Source: Trabulsiella odontotermitis
Lineage (GTDB): Bacteria > Pseudomonadota > Gammaproteobacteria > Enterobacterales > Enterobacteriaceae
Assembly: GCF_030053895.1 (NCBI RefSeq)
Contig: NZ_CP125781.1
Span: 372,001-436,000, forward strand
Direction: 5' to 3'
Length of the DNA: 64,000 nucleotides
The notes beneath the pieces were generated by a model. The model saw only the letters and a list, made by a program, of their open reading frames with translations. It was not told where the DNA came from and did not search any database. Within the stretch, counting starts at the first letter, position 1. Each line of letters opens with the position of its first letter. Below, one piece after another: positions 22,242-29,037 of this stretch. The translations under genes were made by a program, and so were the position numbers.

Positions 22242-22430
22242 TCAGCCTTTTGGCTCGATGCCGTGCTTTCTTAGCTCAGCTCGTCCTAGTTCTTTTAGCC
22301 AGTTACTGGTGCTGGTGTTTTCTACCTGTGCCAACTCATCGAATTGTCTGCGTAACTCAGTAGGTATGCGGATTGGAAGCATGGGGGACTTTCCACCGCC
22401 TTTAGGTTGTTTGTCTCTGGATATTGACAT
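22242..22430 (-). CDS. Ribbon-helix-helix (Arc/CopG-like) regulator
   Basis: A 62-residue basic protein on the minus strand. SPMLPIRIPTELRRQFDELA followed by NTSTSNWLKELGRAELRKHG is a typical beta-strand/helix/helix repressor. I chose ATG 22430 because more upstream starts would place coding sequence over the inverted repeat at 22434-22470, a good candidate for its own operator. It faces the Icd-like operon, like a lysis/lysogeny-type switch. Confidence 0.72.
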   Translation of the reverse strand: MSISRDKQPKGGGKSPMLPIRIPTELRRQFDELAQVENTSTSNWLKELGRAELRKHGIEPKG

Positions 22431-22433
22431 GCA

Positions 22434-22470
22434 TATGCCTATAGGTTTATCGTTCATGCGAATAGGCATA
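22434..22470. promoter_or_regulatory. Inverted-repeat operator of the island switch
   Basis: TATGCCTAT (22434-22442) and ATAGGCATA (22462-22470) form a perfect 9-base inverted repeat with a 19-base spacer. The first arm also overlaps the palindromes GCATATGC and CCTATAGG. It lies between the divergent ribbon-helix-helix gene and the Icd-like operon. Confidence 0.6.
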
Positions 22471-22496
22471 TACACTAACATGTATAAGTCTATAAA

Positions 22497-22545
22497 AACA
22501 ACGCCCCGGAGTGCGGGAACACTGCCGGGGCGTCTGACCACCGCG
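22497..22545 (+). ncRNA. C4/CI-type phage antisense RNA candidate upstream of the Icd-like gene
   Basis: A strong hairpin: ACGCCCCGGAGTG (22501-22513), a six-base loop, and CACT-G-CCGGGGCGT (22520-22533) with one bulged base. CTGACCACC (22534-22542) follows directly. In phages P1, P7 and P4, C4 or CI immunity RNAs lie just upstream of icd-like genes and have this kind of layout. TGACCACC is also complementary to GGTGGTCA at 22093-22100. Assignment is from memory of the family shape and position. Confidence 0.5.
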
Positions 22546-22567
22546 TTAAACCAGTAACGAGGCAGCT

Positions 22568-22765
22568 ATGAAAGATCATATCACACACCCGCAAGGGCGG
22601 AACAACTACACCTGGCGTTTCATATCAATGATTGCCGGTTGTCAGTCTCAGCGCTACATCATTGTCTACACCAACGCAGCCAGCGAAGAAGAGGCTCGCG
22701 CTAACTGTCCTGGAATACATCTGGTATTTGCTGCACGCCTTCCGTTTCAGGAGGTACAGCTATGA
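22568..22765 (+). CDS. Icd-like cell-division inhibitor domain protein
   Basis: A 65-residue protein with the pattern YTWRF, then EEEARAN, then FAARLPFQEV. I recognise this from phage proteins annotated as host cell division inhibitor Icd-like. In P1/P4-type elements these lie just after the immunity RNA in the early operon. It is followed with an ATGA overlap by the next gene. Activity is not demonstrated for most family members. Confidence 0.7.
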   Translation: MKDHITHPQGRNNYTWRFISMIAGCQSQRYIIVYTNAASEEEARANCPGIHLVFAARLPFQEVQL

Positions 22766-22959
22766 TCCGGAGAATTGAAGACCTCGACTTTGAAGATGAA
22801 TTTCGCCGTATGAATTGCCTGCTTTCAGCAAGCGCTGAATTACATGGGAGTGATCAGGCAGAAAACGATCTCTCTTTTGAACTTCTCGATAAGGTCCTGT
22901 ACCGGGTTCGTGAAATCAACCAGACCTTTGAAAAAGAGAGGGGTGAGGAAAATGTCTGA
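22762..22959 (+). CDS. Small acidic protein of the island early operon
   Basis: A 65-residue acidic protein (MIRRIEDLDFEDEF...) with no motif I recognise. It starts in an ATGA overlap with the Icd-like gene, and its end overlaps the next start by 8 bases. Tight coupling and absence of alternative frames support it as a real gene. Function unknown. Confidence 0.65.
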   Translation: MIRRIEDLDFEDEFRRMNCLLSASAELHGSDQAENDLSFELLDKVLYRVREINQTFEKERGEENV

Positions 22960-23263
22960 TATCTATCATGAAATTATTAAACACCCGGTCGATTTCAGGG
23001 TACATGGCGATGATGATTTGGTTAATGCCGTTGATACCTATGCATCAGCTGCACGCAGCATCTTTTCCGCGCTTACCCTGATCGGCAACCTCGCTCTTGA
23101 TGCCGTTGAAAGCGAAGGCTATGACAACGAGGACGCCATGCGCGATTTAATGCTGATTGGCGACACCCTCAGACATTTGCCGAGAATCGCAGAAGCTCTG
23201 GAGCAATGCTCTGACACTGCGCAATTCGCACTGCAGCAACGCCGCGGGGAGACAAAACAATGA
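22952..23263 (+). CDS. Conserved island protein, unknown function
   Basis: A 103-residue acidic, probably helical protein. ATG 22952 follows the ribosome site GGTGAGGA and overlaps the upstream gene by 8 bases. It ends in an ATGA overlap with the next gene. The central segment SIFSALTLIGNLALDAVESE is amphipathic. No family recognised. Confidence 0.68.
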   Translation: MSDIYHEIIKHPVDFRVHGDDDLVNAVDTYASAARSIFSALTLIGNLALDAVESEGYDNEDAMRDLMLIGDTLRHLPRIAEALEQCSDTAQFALQQRRGETKQ

Positions 23264-23628
23264 TCAGCAACGTCAAATTTAACGAGCTGGAAAAACGCGT
23301 AGATCTGCTGGTGGAAAAGGTCGTGAGCCTCGAGCTGCAGGTCAAATCACTCACCGACAGTCAGGGGGGAGAAATCCCTCCCGGCATGAGTCCGATCACT
23401 ACGCTGGCGGCAGAGTTTGGTATTTCCACCAAAAAGGCTGAAGAGCTGGCGAAAAACTCAGGTGTGATGCTGCTCAGGATGAAGTCAGGGACTTACGTTG
23501 TGCCGGATGAGAAGTTCAGGGAAGCGGCGCGGCTGGTGCTGCGTGCTGCAAAACGTAAGTATGGATCGGCGTACTGGTATCACCCGCTGATTGGCAAATT
23601 CCAGATGAGCGGAGGGATCCCAAGATGA
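23260..23628 (+). CDS. Small protein with coiled coil and HTH-like region
   Basis: A 122-residue protein. Residues about 5-35 form a leucine-rich coiled coil (VDLLVEKVVSLELQVKSL). Residues 48-75 (PITTLAAEFGISTKKAEELA) resemble a helix-turn-helix. It ends in an ATGA overlap with the helicase gene, so it may act with it in replication initiation; that is inference from position. Confidence 0.68.
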   Translation: MISNVKFNELEKRVDLLVEKVVSLELQVKSLTDSQGGEIPPGMSPITTLAAEFGISTKKAEELAKNSGVMLLRMKSGTYVVPDEKFREAARLVLRAAKRKYGSAYWYHPLIGKFQMSGGIPR

Positions 23629-24995
23629 CGGATGCAGTCATGTCAGTAGAAACGGTATCTGACGCCCTGTTCACCTGCGTCTATCGCTGGGCACACGGTA
23701 AGCCTATGAAAGCCAGTGAGGTTACAGAGGCCATCCACCAGCACAGGGAACCGGCAACCCGCTATGGTGCTCTGGCCTCCCGGTTAGGCCAGCTGCAGGC
23801 GATGACCTATGAAGCGTTATGTGAGGCCGGCTTTCTTGATACCGATCACGTCCGCGAGATTATGGCGCGCCGGCTGGTGGTGTCAGAGTTAATCGGAGAG
23901 GCAGAGCTTAACGACTGGCTACGGGATATTGAGAGAGTCCGGCGCCTGTTTTCAGAGGAGCAAAAGCCTGAGAGGAAAACCCGCCTCCCGCTTTCGTGGG
24001 GCTCTCAGGGTTACGATGTTCAGCAGGATTTCATCATTAAGCATTACCTGCCGTCTAAGTCGTTATGCGCAATCTACGGCCCCAGCGGCTCCTACAAAAG
24101 TTTTCTGGCCATTTCCTGGGCCTGTCATATTGCTGCCGGGAAAACGTGGAGTGGTAACACGGTGGCGCGTGGTTCGGTGCTGTATGTGGTCGGCGAGGGT
24201 GGTGTGGGTGTGCCGCGGCGAGTTAAGGCATGGGAGACCGTCAACGGTACGCTGCCAAAAAGCATATGTCTGGTTAATCGCCCTGTGTTTCCTGTCCGTC
24301 AGTCAGAGGTTCAGGAAGTGCTGAGTGCGGCGAAACAGGTTGAACGTGAGACGGGTATGCCTGTCCGGCTGGTGGTGATCGACACGTTGGCCAGATGCTT
24401 TGGCGGCAATGATGAAAACGACGCCCGGGATATGGGGGCATTCATCGAGGGCTGTGACACCATCAAACAGAAAACTGGCGCCACAGTGCTGGTGGTCCAT
24501 CATTCAGGCAAGGATGAGGCGAAGGGCGCGCGTGGTTCCAGTTCGTTCCGTGCTGCCCTTGATGCGGAGTTTCACGTCAAGCGTGAGGGAGAAGCAAGGG
24601 CCCTGATTCTGTCCTGTACCAAGATGAAAGACTCCGAGGAGCCGGAACGTAAGGCATATGATTTGCGACAGGTAGAACTGTATACCGATTCGGACGGGGA
24701 GAATGTGGCATCACTGGTAGTCCATGATACCCCGCGTAAAGCCAAAGACATTGATCCGGATTTAGTCGGTGTGTCTAGATTAAGCGATAACCATATGGCT
24801 GTATGGCAGGCTATACGTAGCAGAACGTCTAAAGGCGAGTCATGTACTTATGCAGTCATTCGTGACGACCTCAAAGCAACTGGTATTGATATTAAACATT
24901 ATCCCCGTTGGATAGATAAGTTGGTTAAAGATGGATCGATAATACAGAATGGTGAAATTCTTAAACCAGTTTCATTGCGGGAGGTGGGTGAGTAA
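23625..24995 (+). CDS. RepA-like replicative helicase / AAA_25 ATPase
   Basis: A 456-residue protein with a RecA-like ATPase core of the RSF1010 RepA/AAA_25 type. Walker A GPSGSYKSF lies near residue 152, Walker B VVIDTLARCFGG near 250, and LVVHHSGKD near 290, which fits motif 3. The N-terminal 130 residues are probably a specificity domain. In satellites such proteins unwind the element's own origin. The ATGA start is coupled to the upstream gene, and the GTGGG-rich candidate origin follows the stop codon. Confidence 0.85.
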   Translation: MTDAVMSVETVSDALFTCVYRWAHGKPMKASEVTEAIHQHREPATRYGALASRLGQLQAMTYEALCEAGFLDTDHVREIMARRLVVSELIGEAELNDWLRDIERVRRLFSEEQKPERKTRLPLSWGSQGYDVQQDFIIKHYLPSKSLCAIYGPSGSYKSFLAISWACHIAAGKTWSGNTVARGSVLYVVGEGGVGVPRRVKAWETVNGTLPKSICLVNRPVFPVRQSEVQEVLSAAKQVERETGMPVRLVVIDTLARCFGGNDENDARDMGAFIEGCDTIKQKTGATVLVVHHSGKDEAKGARGSSSFRAALDAEFHVKREGEARALILSCTKMKDSEEPERKAYDLRQVELYTDSDGENVASLVVHDTPRKAKDIDPDLVGVSRLSDNHMAVWQAIRSRTSKGESCTYAVIRDDLKATGIDIKHYPRWIDKLVKDGSIIQNGEILKPVSLREVGE

Positions 24996-25171
24996 GTGGG
25001 GAGTATGTGGGTATGGTGGGCAATACTATTCGATATTGCCCACATTTGCCCCATATACACAGGATAAGTGGGCAATCCTCTCGAAACCCTTGTCATTACT
25101 GGTTTGCAGTGGTTTTTATAAAAAAGTGGTGGGCAGTAAGTGGGGTGGTTGCAATGTGGGGAGAAAGTGGG
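24984..25171 (+). repeat. GTGGG iteron-like array, candidate replication origin
   Basis: Nine direct GTGGG motifs start at 24984, 24996, 25007, 25016, 25068, 25129, 25140, 25156 and 25167, many spaced 11 bases, about one helical turn. A perfect inverted repeat GTGGGCAATA / TATTGCCCAC occupies 25016-25025 and 25034-25043. The array begins in the last codons of the helicase gene. Iterons beside a replication gene suggest an origin; G-quadruplex formation is another possibility. Confidence 0.55.
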
Positions 25172-25214
25172 TATTTGATAGACTTCGTTCTGTGTAAGGA
25201 AAGCGAGATAAGAA

Positions 25215-26105
25215 ATGATCAGAACTGATACTTTGCGCGAGCTTATCAAGGAAATTGATGATGAATTTTCTAGTGCTGGCGTTCCTATCCCCCATAGGAC
25301 AATAAATTGTATCGCATTGATTAGTCAAAAGTTGAATGTGAACTTACCAATATCTGCCCGGCAAGAACAATGTTATATGTCGGAAGGCCATAAAATTACT
25401 TTTATTATTTCCGAATGGTATAAAGAAATGTATGGCAAGAGATTAAATGTTAATGTTGATATTGGGTTTGTTTTGCTGCTGATTCGAGGGGATTTACTAA
25501 TATGCAGAGTCCCAAATTTTGTAGGCACATGCAACTTTCTAATCGAGGAAGATTTGAGCGTTCAGATGTCTAACCACGAAACTAATATACTTTTGATGAT
25601 AAATGGTATGACGCAAACTTTTGCAAATAGCCTGTCTGACCATGAAAAAGAGCAGATTTTTAATAATTTCATCAAAGGTCTACATGCTTCAGTTGTTTTA
25701 TCTGGTTGGACTGGTCGTGGTCTGGATATGATAAATGCTGCCCTCAATGATTTAAAGGCAATTGAGAGTAATATGAGATCGCATAACCGTCATTTGGGTA
25801 ATGCAAAATGGTCTTATAACCAATTCATTGAAAAAGTGATTAAATCGTGGTTGTTAAAAACAGGTATGCAAAGAAATGAAATTTCGGCGCTTAGCCATAA
25901 TCTTGAAAAGGCAGCGTCAAAATATAATGAAATTTTTAGTGAGAAGATTGATATCAATGCTGTCAGGCAAATCAAAGGAGGCGCTGGATTGCGCTATGAT
26001 GAAGTTGAACTAACTCAGGAAGATCTGATCTCAGTACAAGACAAAGTTTTTGATATTATAAATTCAATTGGCCATGAACCAATTGTGAGCGATAAAATTT
26101 TTTGA
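25215..26105 (+). CDS. AT-rich cargo gene, unknown function
   Basis: A 296-residue protein starting at ATG 25215 behind TAAGGA. Base composition is clearly more AT-rich than neighbours, a sign of separate acquisition. I see no signal peptide, clear membrane helix, nuclease or ATPase motif. The C-terminal half is charged and probably helical (residues about 195-296). It lies between replication and capsid modules and ends at its own terminator, so it looks like an independent cassette. An anti-phage or helper-interference role would fit the position but is not shown by the sequence. Confidence 0.72.
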   Translation: MIRTDTLRELIKEIDDEFSSAGVPIPHRTINCIALISQKLNVNLPISARQEQCYMSEGHKITFIISEWYKEMYGKRLNVNVDIGFVLLLIRGDLLICRVPNFVGTCNFLIEEDLSVQMSNHETNILLMINGMTQTFANSLSDHEKEQIFNNFIKGLHASVVLSGWTGRGLDMINAALNDLKAIESNMRSHNRHLGNAKWSYNQFIEKVIKSWLLKTGMQRNEISALSHNLEKAASKYNEIFSEKIDINAVRQIKGGAGLRYDEVELTQEDLISVQDKVFDIINSIGHEPIVSDKIF

Positions 26106-26117
26106 GTTTCTATCCGA

Positions 26118-26149
26118 AAAAAAAGCGGGTCATATTTTACCCGCTTTTT
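26118..26149 (+). terminator. Terminator after the cargo gene
   Basis: AAAAGCGGGT and ACCCGCTTTT (26121-26130 and 26139-26148) flank an eight-base loop, preceded by an A-run and ending in five T. It separates the cargo gene from the capsid genes. Confidence 0.9.
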
Positions 26150-26360
26150 GAGCTACCACGAAGAGTTTAAAACAAGTTGTTACTTTCGGAGGAAACAACA
26201 CGGAAACAATAACAGATGTTTTGCTGGTGGTATCACCCAAAGAGAAGTTTATACAATATTGCACATCATTTTACATGGTTGCATCCGTTCAGACCTCGTT
26301 ATGCAGTGATAGCATTATCTCTGTACCCATTCTGTATAAATTTTTTTTTGAGGTGGAGCT

Positions 26361-27401
26361 ATGCCAGATTTATATTCACCCGCACAGCTTGTACGGGTTG
26401 TAAACGCAGAAGATATCCAGAAACAGCTAAAGACGCTTTTTACGGATCTGTTTTTTACTCGAGCTGTAACCTTTGAAACACGCGATATCATTCTGGACAC
26501 GATTGATGATCCCAACATCCCTATCGCGGCTTTTTGTTCACCGATGGTAGGCAGTAAGGTGGCTCGTGATGAAGGTTACGAATCCAAATCTATCCGTCCA
26601 GGTTATATGAAGCCCAAAAGCAGTATCGACCCTAACAAGCTGGCCGTTCGCCCGGCTGGTGTAACTCCTGAACAATATAACTCTCTCGATTCCCGCAATA
26701 TCAAAGTCAAGCAGGCCATGCTTAAACAGTCGATTGCCATCCGCGCCCGCATTGAATGGCTGGCGGTACAGGCTGTAACCACGGGTAAAAACATCATCGA
26801 AGGTGAAGGTATTCAGCGCTATGAGCTGGACTGGAACATCAAGTCACAGAACATAATTACCCAGGCTGGTGGGGCGGCATGGTCGGGGAAAGATAAAGCC
26901 ACCTTTGACCCAAACGATGACATCGAAACCTACGCAGAACTGAGCGAGGGGGTGACGAACATCATCATCTTTGGCGGGAATGTCTGGAAGAAGTATCGCT
27001 CATTTAAGGCGATTAAAGACGTTCTCGATACCCGCCGGGGCTCAAACGCACAGCTTGAAACAGCGCTTAAAGACCTGGGGGATTCAGTCAGTTTTAAAGG
27101 CTACATGGGCGACGTGGCGATCGTGGTTTACAGCGGGCGCTATACGGATGAAGACGGAACAGAAAAACATTTCCTCGACCCTGATTTGATGGTGCTGGGT
27201 AACACGTCCCTGCAGGGCGTTGTGGCTTATGGTGGCATTCAGGACCCGGAGCTGATTCGCCAGGGCATTACTAAAGCTGAGCTGGCACCGAAAAATTATA
27301 TCGTTCCCGGTGATCCGGCGATTGAATATGTCCAGACTCATTCTGCGCCGCAGCCTATCCCGGCCCGTATTAACCGCTTTGTCACCGTTCGTGTGGCTTA
27401 A
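26361..27401 (+). CDS. Major capsid protein, lambda gpE family
   Basis: A 346-residue protein close in length to lambda gpE (341). The N-terminal RVVNAEDIQ, the region around ESKSIRPGYMKPK, and the C-terminal VQTHSAPQPIPARINRFVTVRV are characteristic of the phage capsid E family with the HK97 fold. A strong ribosome site, GAGGTGGAG, precedes the ATG. No protease, scaffold or portal gene accompanies it. It may build or modify helper capsids, for example their size. Confidence 0.92.
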   Translation: MPDLYSPAQLVRVVNAEDIQKQLKTLFTDLFFTRAVTFETRDIILDTIDDPNIPIAAFCSPMVGSKVARDEGYESKSIRPGYMKPKSSIDPNKLAVRPAGVTPEQYNSLDSRNIKVKQAMLKQSIAIRARIEWLAVQAVTTGKNIIEGEGIQRYELDWNIKSQNIITQAGGAAWSGKDKATFDPNDDIETYAELSEGVTNIIIFGGNVWKKYRSFKAIKDVLDTRRGSNAQLETALKDLGDSVSFKGYMGDVAIVVYSGRYTDEDGTEKHFLDPDLMVLGNTSLQGVVAYGGIQDPELIRQGITKAELAPKNYIVPGDPAIEYVQTHSAPQPIPARINRFVTVRVA

Positions 27402-27410
27402 GGAGTAAAC

Positions 27411-27752
27411 ATGTCGACACAATACACTGAGCTGGTGGCCGGTACTGAGCCACTGGTGACAACGCTGGGGATATTCGCTGGTGGTAAGGGCGTTATTCCA
27501 GCACTGACCCCACTGATGCAGGACGCCGCCAGTGGGGCTCTGGTTGTATGGAATGGTGAGCAGGCCAATAAAGCGGTTTATGTTTCTGCTTTCCATCTCG
27601 ATACGACAGGGCAGACACAGGCGCAGGTCTACAAGGCTGGCGTACTGAATGTGGATGCACTCAACTGGCCGGAATCCGTCACGACATTATCCGCAAAGGT
27701 GGCCGCATTTGTTGGCTCGGGTATTTCTGTTCAGCCGCTGGCGCTGGTGTAA
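27411..27752 (+). CDS. Head decoration protein, lambda gpD family
   Basis: A 113-residue protein matching lambda gpD (110) in length and pattern: ALTPLMQDAASGALVVWNGE, then YKAGVLNVDALNWPE, and a glycine-rich end. gpD trimers stabilise the expanded capsid. It starts 9 bases after the capsid gene. In lambda, D precedes E; the order is reversed here. Confidence 0.92.
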   Translation: MSTQYTELVAGTEPLVTTLGIFAGGKGVIPALTPLMQDAASGALVVWNGEQANKAVYVSAFHLDTTGQTQAQVYKAGVLNVDALNWPESVTTLSAKVAAFVGSGISVQPLALV

Positions 27753-27762
27753 GGGGAAAGTA

Positions 27763-28146
27763 ATGCAGCATAACGATAACAGCCTGATGGCGACCGCTAA
27801 CCTTCTCTGGCCGGATGCTGAGGTTAAAGAGCTGCTGGAGCTGGCTGACAGAATGAATGTCAGTGAGCGTCTGGTTGATATGAACCAGGTGATGGAAATC
27901 ACCACACTGAGCCGTCGCACGCTGCTGAACCTTGAAGCCCGTGGTGAGTTCCCTGTCCGCGTGCAGGTTACTGAGGGCCGCAAGGCCTGGTATCTGAGCG
28001 AGGTTGTGGCGTGGATCAACAACATCCCGCGCAGTTCGGAAGCATGTCAGGTACCCGTACCAAAAAAGCCTGATGCGGCGTTGTGCCTGAAGATGGAGCG
28101 CGTGCGCCGCCAGGCGAAGAGTGGCAAGAAACCGTTTATCGGTTGA
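27763..28146 (+). CDS. Second AlpA-like regulator
   Basis: A 127-residue protein with an N-terminal extension of about 35 residues followed by an AlpA-type winged helix: RLVDMNQVMEITTLSRRTLL and FPVRVQVTEGRKAWYLSEVVAW. It then has a basic C-terminal tail (KMERVRRQAKSGKK). ATG 27763 follows AAGGGGAAAG, 10 bases after the decoration gene. It could activate late genes; that is inference. Confidence 0.8.
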   Translation: MQHNDNSLMATANLLWPDAEVKELLELADRMNVSERLVDMNQVMEITTLSRRTLLNLEARGEFPVRVQVTEGRKAWYLSEVVAWINNIPRSSEACQVPVPKKPDAALCLKMERVRRQAKSGKKPFIG

Positions 28147-28168
28147 CCAGACAGCCCGACTGGCCCAC

Positions 28169-28210
28169 GGGTCCTTTCGGGCGTTCTGCGTTGCTACGGG
28201 GCGGCGGCCT
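28169..28210 (+). other. cos: Lambda-type cos packaging site (cosQ and cosN)
   Basis: GGGTCCTTTCGGG at 28169-28181 resembles lambda cosQ. TTGCTACG followed by GGGCGGCGGCCT (28199-28210) and CGC reproduces lambda cosN; the lambda 12-base cohesive end is GGGCGGCGACCT, one base different. The flank TATGAGAATTTCC (28228-28240) also resembles the lambda left end. Order and spacing match lambda. Lambda-like cosB sites are not evident in the short 63-base gap before the next gene. Confidence 0.9.
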
Positions 28211-28273
28211 CGCAGAATTCCGCTACATATGAGAATTTCCAGCAAACACACCCCACCACCACCAGGTTAAAAA

Positions 28274-28705
28274 ATGAACAAAAAAAGCCAACAACTTGAT
28301 TATATAAATCAGGCCGAGCTGGCAGATGCGCTCGGTGTAGACAGGACAACTATCGGTACATGGACAAAAAAAGGACTGCCTTTTATCAGGGGAGATCAGG
28401 GGAAGCCTCATTCATTCCATTTTGGTTGCAGTATGTGGTGGATGCTTGGGAAAGAGTTTGCAGAAAGACGTTGTATTCCTGGCCTGAATGCAGTGCAGCA
28501 AATTATTCTTGCCAGGATTATCTCTGAAGGTCTTTCCCCTGACGAGTGCATGGCAGACGAAGAGTGTGTGATCTCCTTACTGGCAAAGATTGGCATCCCG
28601 GAATCGACTGTAATCATAGAATCGGCCTATGTCAGAGGGCTACTGGCGGGAGATCGAATAGCTGTGGAACGTCGAAATAAAAAAAAGTCTACGCTCAGTA
28701 ACTAA
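28274..28705 (+). CDS. Nu1-like small terminase / packaging redirector
   Basis: A 143-residue protein immediately after cos, where lambda has Nu1. Residues about 14-50 (AELADALGVDRTTIGTWTKK then LPFIRGDQGK) follow the lambda gpNu1 winged-helix pattern. The remainder is unlike gpNu1 and lacks its long coiled coil. In E. coli PICIs the Rpp protein binds helper small terminase and redirects packaging to the island cos; this gene could be such a protein. Either way it probably binds the island cos. Confidence 0.7.
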   Translation: MNKKSQQLDYINQAELADALGVDRTTIGTWTKKGLPFIRGDQGKPHSFHFGCSMWWMLGKEFAERRCIPGLNAVQQIILARIISEGLSPDECMADEECVISLLAKIGIPESTVIIESAYVRGLLAGDRIAVERRNKKKSTLSN

Positions 28706-29037
28706 CCTTGATGTGGCCGCTGCTCAAGGTCTGGATAGTTAGTTTTTTTGCTTCAACTGACTGGTTTTTCCGTGATCTTACGGACTATAAAACGGACTAG
28801 AGACAAAGTGTTGGTTCGTTTTTTCCCTTTCTAATCATGTTATTAACTTTGTTGACTCTTTTCATATCTGACATTGCTACTGCACAGGGCTATATCTAAT
28901 CTGACAGGTATCTCTGTGCCGGAAGCGGACGTTGCGTTCATCACGGTATGTTAGTTTACGAGCAGAATGTTGGCTATATTTGGGGAACCAAAATTCGTGA
29001 CATGTATTTCATCATTTGCTTCGCCTTGTTAAGAGTT
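28706..29037. other. Intergenic region after the packaging gene
   Basis: 332 AT-rich bases without a supported gene, between genes that end facing each other. ACCTTGA/TCAAGGT (28705-28711, 28724-28730) forms a weak stem and a T-run follows at about 28742, possibly a poor terminator. Confidence 0.45.

Noticed and set aside
22012..22557. 181-codon plus-strand frame with a good ribosome site GAGGGG before ATG 22012
   Set aside because: Most of it is antisense to the ribbon-helix-helix gene and runs through the operator and hairpin region, with low-complexity composition. A short peptide from 22012 to about 22230 remains possible, so this is a cautious rejection.
24949..25228. Frames through the GTGGG array (24949-25197, 25007-25228)
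   Set aside because: Their sequence is dictated by the repeats; no convincing start signal.
26216..26476. 86-codon frame upstream of and overlapping the capsid gene
   Set aside because: Overlaps the start of the well-supported capsid gene in another frame; aromatic-rich composition looks like translated AT-rich non-coding DNA.
28211..28273. Lambda-type cosB (R1-R3 boxes) after cosN
   Set aside because: I find no match to the CGTTTCC-type R boxes in the 63-base gap; if cosB exists it has a different sequence or lies in the coding region.
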